From: Methanobacterium sp.
GTDB lineage: Archaea > Methanobacteriota > Methanobacteria > Methanobacteriales > Methanobacteriaceae
DNA length: 8,101 nt
Reading direction: 5' to 3'
Assembly (NCBI GenBank): GCA_003162115.1
Contig: PMMV01000036.1
Span: 1 to 8,101, forward strand
Under the pieces are notes generated by a model that saw only the letters and a list, made by a program, of their open reading frames with translations, ran no database searches and was not told the DNA's origin. Positions 1 through 7,439 of the stretch are shown here, piece by piece; position 1 is the first letter of the stretch; each line of letters begins with the position of its first letter. A program made the translations under genes and the position numbers.

Positions 1-341
1 TGTGCATATTTCATAAGTTGTGCAACTCTAGCTCCTTCCATGTATGGCACTAACTGTTTTGGTGCTGTGGGACTTTGTCCTGGTGGCGTGTTAACATTTA
101 TATTCGAAGCCATGTCTTTTATAACCCTGTCAACTTGAGTTACTACTTTCGCATGCTGTGAAACTTTAATATATGATGCTCCAATAACAATAGTCGATGC
201 ACTTTGTGGACTTGTTTCAAGGCTACTTAAATAATTTTGAGAGGTTTCTTGACCTGTGTTGGAGTAAATAACAGAGATAGCGATAAATACTCCCGTAATA
301 AACAAGATGCAAATTATAATTGACAGTAAAAATTTTTTCAT
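1..341 (-). CDS. Partial exported or membrane-anchored protein of unknown function
   Basis: An open frame starts at ATG (339-341, minus strand) and reads 113 codons without a stop to the left edge, so the C-terminus is missing. The N-terminus, MKKFLLSIIICILFITG..., is two lysines followed by about 20 hydrophobic residues ending in AISVIY. This is a typical signal peptide or single N-terminal membrane anchor. The rest of the visible part is polar, Ser/Thr/Gln-rich and soluble-looking (ASTIVIGASYIKVSQHAKVV and a Pro-rich NTPPGQSPTAPKQ stretch), consistent with a domain outside the membrane. A GGGAG ribosome binding site (minus strand, 354-358) sits 12 bases before the ATG, which supports this start. 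I do not recognise the family. No lipobox cysteine is evident after the hydrophobic segment. The gene is divergent from the SulP remnant that follows. Confidence 0.72.
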   Translation of the reverse strand, partial: MKKFLLSIIICILFITGVFIAISVIYSNTGQETSQNYLSSLETSPQSASTIVIGASYIKVSQHAKVVTQVDRVIKDMASNINVNTPPGQSPTAPKQLVPYMEGARVAQLMKYA

Positions 342-537
342 AAATGTGAATTTCTCCCAATAATAATATAAGATTTTACCTTTTATTAATTATTCTTCAG
401 CCCAGGTGAAAACGCTGAAAATTTCATGATAAATTGTTAGAAAAATTGAAAGAAAGTTATCTTTAAAGAAGTTACTCTTAATTAAAAAGTTTCATAAATT
501 AAGAATATATTACTTGCAATGATTTGGAATCATATTT
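342..537. other. Divergent spacer between the exported protein and the SulP remnant
   Basis: This AT-rich 196-base spacer should hold promoters for both directions. On the plus strand AATATAT (504-510) is a plausible box A about 30 bases before the ATG at 538. On the minus strand TTATATTA (revcomp of 364-371) is a weak box A candidate. A 6-base inverted repeat, TTCAGC (396-401) and GCTGAA (414-419), flanks a 12-base spacer. I see no gene here. Confidence 0.35.
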
Positions 538-818
538 ATGAAAAAAATTTCGTCTTCATTCCATGACACAGTGGACCAGATCGTACAAAAGAGACTTTCT
601 AAGACCAGATGTAGTGGCTGGGATAACTGTTGGAGCTTTCACAATACCAGAGGCCATTGCATTTGTTTCGTTAGCTGGACTTTAAGGCAGCCAACATGTA
701 TGGTCCTTTAAGGAATTTTATTAGAAAGACCAAACTTGAAGATGAAATAGTGGACAGTGAAGTATGTTTAAGTATAGAAGATTCTATTGAAAGATGGGAA
801 TCTGAAACAAAGGATTAA
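538..818 (+). pseudogene. SulP-family anion transporter remnant (internal deletion)
   Basis: Two short pieces of one gene are recognisable. Frame 2 from ATG 563 to TAA 683-685 encodes 40 residues containing FLRPDVVAGITVGAFTIPEA and IAFVSLAGL, which is the hallmark N-terminal start of SulP (SLC26) transporters just before and in TM1. Directly after it, in another frame, 684-818 encodes PLRNFIRKTKLEDEI... SIEDSIERWE, which matches the last segment of the STAS domain that ends SulP proteins. Full-length members have roughly 550 residues, so about 450-500 internal codons are gone. Reading from ATG 538 and skipping one A of the seven-A run (541-547) would join MKKF to the frame-2 part, so the original start was probably 538. 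The product cannot be a transporter. SulP identity rests on recognised motifs; the deletion is an inference. Confidence 0.75.
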
Positions 819-848
819 ACAAATTTTTGGACCTCTATAATTTTGTTA

Positions 849-2846
849 CTAAGTTAATTTCGTGTAACGTTTAAGAATATCAGTTTCTTTTCCTATCTCA
901 ATACCCCTTTGCATTAAAATTATATCAGATAGAATCCAACAAATAAGTTCCTGTATATCATTTGCTTTGCTATTAACGGTACAATTAATTGAAAAATTAT
1001 CTTTGGATACTGTAAATGTTTTGATATCATTGTTTAAGGAGATTTTAAGTGTTTGAAGTGCTTTTTTGATCTTATAAATTTCAACTTCAAGATCCTCAAG
1101 TGCGAGTCCATTAATACTTAATATTGCTGCTATCCCAGTTAAATCTGCTGCAAATTTATTATTTGAAGCGATTAGTTCCTGATATAGTTCTATATCCTCA
1201 TTAATATCTTTGAAAGTATCTTCTAATTTTTTAACTGCGGCTTCTAAGTTATTTTCTTCCATCAAATAATTTTCAAAGCATTTTTTTATCCTATTGGTAT
1301 TCAAATCCTTTGGTGAGGTAATTAAAACATTATTTGCATATTCTACGTTGGCATTTATGGTACGTGATAATTGGGCAGGGAGATCAACTGTTACTCGACT
1401 TGGTAAAATGATGTAAGCACATATAAAGGCAATAATACCACCTAAAGATATATACACAAGCCTGGCTACGGCGTTATCCAATACTGTACCTACCGGCCAG
1501 ATTAAAACAATGAAAACAGTCATCGCCATTATTGAAAGGCTCATATAATTTGGATAGAAAGCTCTAAATAAAAAAAGCATTATAAATGCCAGCCATATTA
1601 ATAAATCATGTGGAAATACAAATGAAATGATTATGGCTATAATTATTGCAAAAAAGTTGTATCCAACCCTTGTAATTAAGTTATCTATTGTGCTGGTAAT
1701 ATCAGGTTTTAAAATAATTAAAACTCCCATTGTTACCCATATTGCACTCCGTTCCCGCGTTAAATAGACGAATATTAATCCGATAGTAATTGCTAAGGTA
1801 AATCGAATTGCATGTCTAATATAAAGATTATTTATGTTAAAATTTGCTTTTAAAACAGTTTTTAAAGAGTTGTTAGGGCGTTTTATTATTTTTACTAGCT
1901 TAACATTATCTCTTGATAGTAATTCATTGCATTTATATAAAATATTCCTTATACCATTAGATATTTCAATTACAGTTTCACTTTTATCTTTATTTTTTGA
2001 AAAGTTTAATTCAACCTTTGAAAGCTGATCATCCACTTCTCCTAACTCCACTGGACCTTTATTGGTTTTGAAATGATCTACTATTCTAAGTGCAGAATCA
2101 TCAGATACATCTAAATAATTTTTAAAAAGAATTTGAGATTTTGAATTCAATCTTGAATTTATTAGGTTGCTGTAGCTACGTAGGATGTTTAAATAACTTC
2201 CGAGTTTGAAAAAATCAAAATAATTAGAATTAAGGGGGATTCCCGATAAAATATTACGGTTTGACATTACGTTCTGAATTGTCGAACTTGGATTGAAACC
2301 TATTGTAATCCTCTCACGAATTCGCTTCTTTTCAAGCCATATTTTCGGGATAAAAAGGATTGATACTACTAAATATGATAATATACTGTAAGATGCCCAG
2401 TCTAAAGTGTTTGGGTTATTTACCAATAACACTGCTACAAAGTATGTTATAAAGAAAGTGAAACCTAAAGATCCTTCTAAACTTCCAAAGATGTACAGTG
2501 AAATAGAAAAAAATGCCCAAATCAAAGTAAATAAAATAAATACTGTAAGGTTTGAAAGGGCTAAAGATGCACTGATAAATGCTAATATGGTCATAATAAA
2601 TCCTAATAATGCTAAAATAGCCACTTTTCGAATGGGAAGTGATACATCAATTATTATGCTTGCTAAAAGAGTTACAAACATCACCGTCTGTATCCCATTA
2701 TCTAAACCTAGGATTTTAGCTATCAAACCAGCCAGTAACATTAATATAACAGCCCTTACGGCATGTCCCCATTGAGGTCTACCTATAGGCTTTGATAATC
2801 TATTAAACCTATCTAAGAAACCTTTTTTCTCCAATTTAATCCCCAT
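849..2846 (-). CDS. FUSC family / aromatic-acid-exporter-like membrane protein
   Basis: The product is a 665-residue integral membrane protein with two hydrophobic blocks. Block 1 (residues about 28-168) has about six helices. A polar, probably cytoplasmic region follows (170-340). Block 2 (about 343-482) has about six more helices and contains the FUSC-type signature around AIWVTMGVLIILKPDITSTI followed by a basic NLITRVGY segment (residues 368-396). The last 180 residues are charged and helical, likely coiled coil (ENNLEAAVKKLEDTF). This two-block plan is that of FUSC proteins (fusaric acid resistance, YccS, AaeB), proposed or shown to export aromatic acids and other compounds; the substrate here is unknown. 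The start is ATG at 2844-2846. No clear Shine-Dalgarno precedes it, but TTTAAAAT (minus strand, 2885-2892) is a possible box A. The gene converges on the SulP remnant with 30 bases between. The small plus-strand open frames inside it are antisense shadows. Confidence 0.85.
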   Translation of the reverse strand: MGIKLEKKGFLDRFNRLSKPIGRPQWGHAVRAVILMLLAGLIAKILGLDNGIQTVMFVTLLASIIIDVSLPIRKVAILALLGFIMTILAFISASLALSNLTVFILFTLIWAFFSISLYIFGSLEGSLGFTFFITYFVAVLLVNNPNTLDWASYSILSYLVVSILFIPKIWLEKKRIRERITIGFNPSSTIQNVMSNRNILSGIPLNSNYFDFFKLGSYLNILRSYSNLINSRLNSKSQILFKNYLDVSDDSALRIVDHFKTNKGPVELGEVDDQLSKVELNFSKNKDKSETVIEISNGIRNILYKCNELLSRDNVKLVKIIKRPNNSLKTVLKANFNINNLYIRHAIRFTLAITIGLIFVYLTRERSAIWVTMGVLIILKPDITSTIDNLITRVGYNFFAIIIAIIISFVFPHDLLIWLAFIMLFLFRAFYPNYMSLSIMAMTVFIVLIWPVGTVLDNAVARLVYISLGGIIAFICAYIILPSRVTVDLPAQLSRTINANVEYANNVLITSPKDLNTNRIKKCFENYLMEENNLEAAVKKLEDTFKDINEDIELYQELIASNNKFAADLTGIAAILSINGLALEDLEVEIYKIKKALQTLKISLNNDIKTFTVSKDNFSINCTVNSKANDIQELICWILSDIILMQRGIEIGKETDILKRYTKLT

Positions 2847-3176
2847 TTTTTTTATTAAGATAAAATCTCAATATTATTTATTAGATTTTAAATTCTTTTT
2901 AAAGGTTAAAATTTGGATCTAACATATTAGAACAATAATTAAAATGATATCTGTTGTTATACCTTAAAAACTTTTAAATTACTAAAAAAATTCAGTTATA
3001 TTGTTTACATCTTAAGAATTGTTAAGCTATATTCAACTAATAACCCGTTTTAAATACTAGTTTTATTTTTTTAAGATATGATAATTATGTTCTTCAAATT
3101 CTGTTTCAAACATAAAATTATTAATCTCAAGAAGTATATTATAGTGTAATAATCTGTTTCAGAGTACATTAGATTG

Positions 3177-3198
3177 GATCAGGATCATTTTCCTGATC
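3177..3198. repeat. 8-bp perfect inverted repeat, possible operator or hairpin
   Basis: GATCAGGA (3177-3184) and TCCTGATC (3191-3198) are perfect reverse complements separated by 6 bases. The repeat lies about 60 bases upstream of the box A candidate at 3259 and 140 bases before the 4Fe-4S remnant. It is GC-richer than the surrounding spacer. No T-run follows, so a terminator is unlikely. A protein-binding site or a leftover of a lost gene is possible. Confidence 0.4.
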
Positions 3199-3258
3199 AT
3201 TATGAATAATTGAAAATATTTTACCATGTTAAGATAAACTCAAAGGATCCTCTAAGGA

Positions 3259-3267
3259 TTATATATT
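3259..3267 (+). promoter_or_regulatory. Candidate archaeal box A (TATA) before the 4Fe-4S remnant
   Basis: TTATATATT is preceded by purine-rich AAGGA, which could serve as a BRE. Transcription would be expected to start about 25 bases downstream, near 3288, leaving a leader of about 50 bases that includes the AAGGGG ribosome binding site. This is based on the motif only, in AT-rich DNA. Confidence 0.3.
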
Positions 3268-3330
3268 GGATAAATCATTTGCAAAGATAGTAAAATGCCT
3301 TAAAAACGAGGATTAGTTAACAAGCAATCA

Positions 3331-3335
3331 AGGGG
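3331..3335 (+). promoter_or_regulatory. Ribosome binding site without an adjacent start codon
   Basis: AGGGG (AAGGGGAT with flanks) is a good Shine-Dalgarno in a context with few others. Six bases downstream the ferredoxin-like frame reads ATC, where family members, as I recall them, begin with Met followed by (Ile)-Lys-Arg. No ATG, GTG or TTG occurs in frame between the upstream stop (3318-3320) and the first cysteine. The site therefore marks where translation used to start, or starts at a non-standard codon. Confidence 0.45.
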
Positions 3336-3341
3336 ATAGTT

Positions 3342-3587
3342 ATCAAAAGAGATATAATCAAAATCAACGAAGAAAAATGTACTGGTTGTGGGGACTGCAT
3401 TCCAGGATGTCCTGAAGGAGCTTTACAAGTAATTGACGGAAAAAATAGGCTCATTAGTGATTTATTTTGTGATGGTTTAGGTGCATGTATTGGAAATTGT
3501 CCTCAAGATGCTATAAATGTTGAACAACGGGAAACGGAACCATACGATGAGAATAACGTTATGGAAAATATTATAAAAGAAGCCTAA
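3342..3587 (+). pseudogene. 4Fe-4S dicluster protein, N-terminal part, no standard start codon
   Basis: Read in the frame that ends at TAA 3585-3587 and counted from ATC 3342, this encodes 81 residues. They include a perfect CxxCxxCxxxCP cluster (Cys13, 16, 19, 23; KCTGCGDCIPGCPEGAL) and a second motif, CDGLGACIGNCP (Cys43, 49, 53), in which Leu46 replaces the usual second Cys. The combination matches an archaeal family of larger 4Fe-4S proteins in which CDGLGAC is, as I recall, the usual form; they are longer than 200 residues and continue into an IKAHLKHL segment. Here that continuation is found one frame away at 3589-3831, so the two pieces probably come from one broken gene. The frame between the upstream stop at 3318 and Cys13 holds no ATG, GTG or TTG. 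Function was presumably electron transfer. A surviving stand-alone ferredoxin made from a non-AUG start is the less likely alternative. Confidence 0.68.
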
Positions 3588-3588
3588 T

Positions 3589-3831
3589 GTGATAAAGGCC
3601 CATTTAAAACATCTTAATGATCATGGCCAAAAGGATTATCTAAATCAGGCTATTAACATTTTAAAGGATAATAATATGGAAATCCCTGATTATAAGGAAG
3701 AAAAAACTTTTTCATGCGGTCGTTCTGGTTCGATGGAAATGGAACTTGGTGGTAATATAAAAAATAAAGAAATTATAATTTCTACCAATCTTATTCAAAG
3801 AATTGTTCAGCCAGAGATTAGTAAAAACTGA
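3589..3831 (+). pseudogene. 4Fe-4S dicluster protein, frameshifted and truncated middle part
   Basis: This 80-codon frame formally starts at GTG 3589-3591, but the codons just before it in the same frame read K-K-P-N, giving PNVIKAHLKHLNDHG. That looks like the internal continuation of the upstream ferredoxin-like piece (MENIIK...). Skipping one base in the A-rich stretch 3575-3582 joins the two frames. Further on SCGRSGSMEMEL resembles the CGCPG-type motif I associate with this family, and IQRIVQPEI may be the decayed form of its WPVQ motif. The frame then stops at TGA 3829-3831, and I find no continuation in any frame, so the C-terminal part (roughly 100 residues) is absent. Alternatively, GTG 3589 overlaps the previous stop region and could begin a separate short protein, but no ribosome binding site supports this. 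Confidence 0.55.
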
Positions 3832-3872
3832 TTAGGTAAAACAGGTTTTCTATGGAAACTAAATAAAAACAG

Positions 3873-3880
3873 TTATATAT
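3873..3880 (+). promoter_or_regulatory. Candidate box A for the winged-helix/CBS regulator
   Basis: TTATATAT follows AAAAACAG. A start about 25 bases downstream (near 3902) would give a leader of about 40 bases that retains the GGTGAT ribosome binding site at 3935-3940. TTATAAAT (3910-3917) is a competing motif, but it would place the start after the ribosome binding site. This rests on motif and spacing only. Confidence 0.3.
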
Positions 3881-3943
3881 GAATAATAATGATAAATAAT
3901 TAATTATAATTATAAATAATAACAAATTGTTAAAGGTGATTGA

Positions 3944-4822
3944 ATGCTCACATCCGTACAGAAGGAAATATTACAGAGCCTTATAAACTTATATCGGAAT
4001 GCAGATGCCTCCATTAAAGGAGAAGAAATTGCCATGATCATGAATCGTAATCCTGGTACAATAAGAAATCAAATGCAGTCTTTAAGAAGTTTAGGACTTG
4101 TAAAAGGAGTTCCAGGTCCTAGGGGTGGCTATAAACCGACTATAAAGGCTTATCACACCTTGAATATTCAAGCATCAGATAATCAAACACTGGTACCGAT
4201 ATACAGGGACGGAAAGAAGGTTAAAGATATAACTGTTTCACAGATTGAGTTCACAAGTATCACACACCCCGGAGAATGTGAGGCAGCTATAAAGGCTGTA
4301 GGCAACATAAAGTACCTAGACCTTGGAGATGAAATTAGAATAGGTCCAACTCCAGTTAATAAGCTTGTTGTGGATGGTGTTGTAGTTGGAAGAGATGATA
4401 TGGATAACATACTTCTTTTAGACACTACTGCAATTCGAAGCATTCCGAAAAAGACGGTTTTAGATGTTGCATCCAAAGATCTTATTAAACTAGAATTAAC
4501 CGATAGTATTAAAGAGGCAGCAAAGCTATTAACCACTAAAGAAATTGAAGGTGCCCCTGTTGTGGAAGATGGACATGTTATTGGAATTTTAACCCTCTCA
4601 GATATTACAATGGCTATTGCAGAAGATAAAGAAGGTCAAAATGTAGCTAATGTGATGTCAAAACATATTATAACGGTAGAAAAGGATGCAATGATTGCGG
4701 ATGCCATCGAGATTATGAATAAAAACAAAATTGGAAGACTTATAGTTGTTGATGAAGAAGTGAATCCGATTGGGATTGTTACAAGAACTGACCTCCTTGA
4801 TCAGATAGCTGGCCTCAAATAA
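3944..4822 (+). CDS. Winged-helix transcriptional regulator with two CBS domains
   Basis: The protein has 292 residues in three parts. Residues 1-73 form a winged helix: helix-turn-helix around IKGEEIAMIMNRNPGTIRNQ, then LRSLGLVKGVPGPRGGYKPT as recognition helix and wing. Residues 80-165 form a middle domain (DEIRIGPTPVNKLVVDGVVV) of unknown fold. Residues 169-228 and 234-292 are tandem CBS domains, each with the ligand-contact motif GxxTxxD (GILTLSDI and GIVTRTDL). Tandem CBS pairs bind adenine nucleotides or S-adenosylmethionine, so this is probably a ligand-responsive DNA-binding regulator of the COG2524 type. The start at ATG 3944 is fixed by GGTGAT (3935-3940) just upstream. It is followed 225 bases later by the deoxyhypusine synthase gene on the same strand. 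The ligand and targets cannot be read from the sequence. Confidence 0.88.
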   Translation: MLTSVQKEILQSLINLYRNADASIKGEEIAMIMNRNPGTIRNQMQSLRSLGLVKGVPGPRGGYKPTIKAYHTLNIQASDNQTLVPIYRDGKKVKDITVSQIEFTSITHPGECEAAIKAVGNIKYLDLGDEIRIGPTPVNKLVVDGVVVGRDDMDNILLLDTTAIRSIPKKTVLDVASKDLIKLELTDSIKEAAKLLTTKEIEGAPVVEDGHVIGILTLSDITMAIAEDKEGQNVANVMSKHIITVEKDAMIADAIEIMNKNKIGRLIVVDEEVNPIGIVTRTDLLDQIAGLK

Positions 4823-4903
4823 ACACAGGATTGTTGTAATAGCACTTTAATATTTAAAAATACTCATTCTAATTATTCACTTTAAATATTAGATATAAAT
4901 TAA

Positions 4904-4912
4904 TTTTAAATA
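4904..4912 (+). promoter_or_regulatory. Candidate box A for deoxyhypusine synthase
   Basis: TTTTAAATA fits the archaeal box A consensus well. A second candidate, TTTAAATA, is at 4881-4888. Use of the 4904 box would start transcription near 4932-4937, inside the palindrome at 4926-4943, and leave a leader of about 110 bases. Confidence 0.35.
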
Positions 4913-4925
4913 CTTTCCATTTCAA

Positions 4926-4943
4926 ACATTCTTTCAAGAATGT
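4926..4943. promoter_or_regulatory. Interrupted 18-bp palindrome, candidate operator
   Basis: ACATTCTTTCAAGAATGT consists of two perfect 8-base arms around a TC centre. Its right arm overlaps a second perfect palindrome, AATGTACATT (4939-4948), and ACATTC recurs at 4944-4949, one arm length further on. The site lies 14 bases after a good box A and 105 bases before the deoxyhypusine synthase start, where a dimeric repressor would block transcription. The upstream winged-helix/CBS protein is an obvious but untested candidate binder. Confidence 0.45.
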
Positions 4944-5047
4944 ACATTCCCAGATCTTAATATTAATAATATTATTTTAAGAATTAAGTCATTATAACAG
5001 TTTGATGAGATTTTAACTCAAAATTTACAGAATAGGGATGTGAAAAT

Positions 5048-5968
5048 TTGATCGTTGATCATATTGAAATTAATAACAGAATGAGCGTATTGGAACTCAT
5101 CAATCAGATGGGAAGATCAGGTGTTCTGGGTGCGGGAAGGATGTACAGAGCAACCAAGCTACTTGCCGAAATTCTTGATGATGATGAAACAGCTGTTTTT
5201 CTGAGTGTGGCAGGACCCTTAGTACCTGGTGGCCTTAGAAAAGTTATAAGGGACATGATTGAGAATGGAATGGTGGACGTTGTAGTTACAAGCGGCGCTA
5301 ATATAACCCACGATCTATTGGAGGCCTTCGGTGGAAGGCACCACTATGGTATGACCGGGGATGATGAAACACTATGCCAACAGGGAATGGGTAGGATAGG
5401 AGATCTTTACACAAAATCTGAAGATTTTGAAGTTTTTGAGAAGGAAATAACTAAAATACTGTCTAAAACCGTGGAAAAAGACAATTATCTCACAATAAGG
5501 GAATTTTTAACAGAAATTGGGATGAAATTATCAGATGAAGATTCTATAACCCAAACAGCAGCTAGAAAGGGTGTTCCACTATATTCTCCAGGATTAATAG
5601 ACAGTATGCTGGGACTGCAGCTGTGGATGTTTACACAGGATAATGAACTCCATCTCGATGCTTCAGGAGATATGAGCGAATTATCAGATTTGGTATACAG
5701 TTCAAAAAAAGTAGCAACAATTATATTAGGTGGTGGACTACCAAAACACTATGTATTGGCATCTAATCTTCTTAGAGGCGGTGTTGATGCTGCAATACAG
5801 GTTACCATGGATCGAAGTGAGACAGGAAGCCTTGGAGGTGCACCCCTTGAAGAAGCCAAGTCATGGGCCAAGGCGAAGGCGGGATCTAATCTTGTGACGG
5901 TAATTGGAGATGCAACTATTATATTCCCTTTGATGCTTGCAGGTGCACTGGAGATGAATAAAGATTAG
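5048..5968 (+). CDS. dys: Deoxyhypusine synthase
   Basis: This is the NAD-dependent enzyme that transfers the aminobutyl group of spermidine to a lysine of translation factor aIF5A, the first step of hypusine formation; it is cytoplasmic. The 306 residues are close to the usual archaeal length. Visible landmarks are an NAD-binding region with AGPLVPGGLRKVI (55-67) and VVTSGANITHDL (79-90), then LGGGLPKH (227-234; Lys233-His234 matching the human KHH region). The GSLGGAPLEEAKSWAK segment follows; its Lys275 aligns with the catalytic lysine of human enzyme (Lys329, SWGK), and GDATIIFPL comes after it. The start is the TTG at 5048-5050: the in-frame stretch upstream lacks ATG, and AGGGATGTGA at 5034-5043 provides a modest ribosome binding site. 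A promoter with a palindrome precedes it, and a membrane protein gene follows after 107 bases. Family assignment is firm; the TTG start is less so (next ATG at codon 12). Confidence 0.92.
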   Translation: MIVDHIEINNRMSVLELINQMGRSGVLGAGRMYRATKLLAEILDDDETAVFLSVAGPLVPGGLRKVIRDMIENGMVDVVVTSGANITHDLLEAFGGRHHYGMTGDDETLCQQGMGRIGDLYTKSEDFEVFEKEITKILSKTVEKDNYLTIREFLTEIGMKLSDEDSITQTAARKGVPLYSPGLIDSMLGLQLWMFTQDNELHLDASGDMSELSDLVYSSKKVATIILGGGLPKHYVLASNLLRGGVDAAIQVTMDRSETGSLGGAPLEEAKSWAKAKAGSNLVTVIGDATIIFPLMLAGALEMNKD

Positions 5969-5979
5969 GAATAACTAAA

Positions 5980-5998
5980 TGGGGTTTGATAAACTCCA
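5980..5998 (+). terminator. Hairpin just after deoxyhypusine synthase
   Basis: TGGGGTTT (5980-5987) pairs with AAACTCCA (5991-5998) over a three-base loop, with one G-U pair, 11 bases after the stop codon. No T-run follows, so it may be an RNA-processing or stability element rather than a terminator. Confidence 0.3.
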
Positions 5999-6075
5999 AA
6001 CTTAATATAAAACTGATATGGTTATTAAATTTACATCTAATTTTAGAGATCATTTCTTAAAATAGGGTTTTAAAC

Positions 6076-7327
<1,252 letters not shown>

Positions 7328-7439
7328 TTGATATTCTGGATTGATACCAAATAATATAATTAATGAAAATCAAACATTAAAAATCGATTAAAAAAACTGT
7401 ATTTGTTATCAAGATTCAAATTAATGGGTATGATAAAAT

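Larger units (their letters stand above)
2847..3341. other. Long AT-rich spacer with no convincing gene
   Basis: These 495 bases separate the divergent FUSC gene from the 4Fe-4S remnant. Both strands are full of stops. An open stretch at 3233-3316 (plus) ends in ILDKSFAKIVKCLKNED and a TAG but has no upstream ATG or GTG in frame. It could be a gene tail or chance. Structural elements are an 8-bp inverted repeat (3177-3198), a weak CTTAA/TTAAG pair (3011-3026) and a box A-like TTATATATT (3259-3267). Its length and stop density suggest decayed sequence or a large regulatory region. No RNA gene was recognised. Confidence 0.4.

Noticed and set aside
1834..2775. Plus-strand open frames at 1834-2028 and 2407-2775
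   Set aside because: Both lie antisense within the FUSC gene, have no ribosome binding site, and read as mirror images of its hydrophobic or charged codons.
3011..3026. CTTAA/TTAAG inverted repeat
   Set aside because: Five-base AT-rich arms are expected by chance in this spacer.
3587..3592. ATG at 3587-3589 overlapping the ferredoxin stop as a coupled start
   Set aside because: It is followed at once by TGA; the only continuing frame begins at GTG 3589 and appears to be internal coding sequence.
4183..4536. Minus-strand open frame of 117 codons
   Set aside because: It is wholly antisense to the well-supported winged-helix/CBS gene and resembles no family.
5003..5047. TGATGA (5003-5008), resembling a box C of a C/D guide RNA
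   Set aside because: No CTGA box D or internal D'/C' pair follows at suitable distance, and the spot is in the leader of the deoxyhypusine synthase gene.
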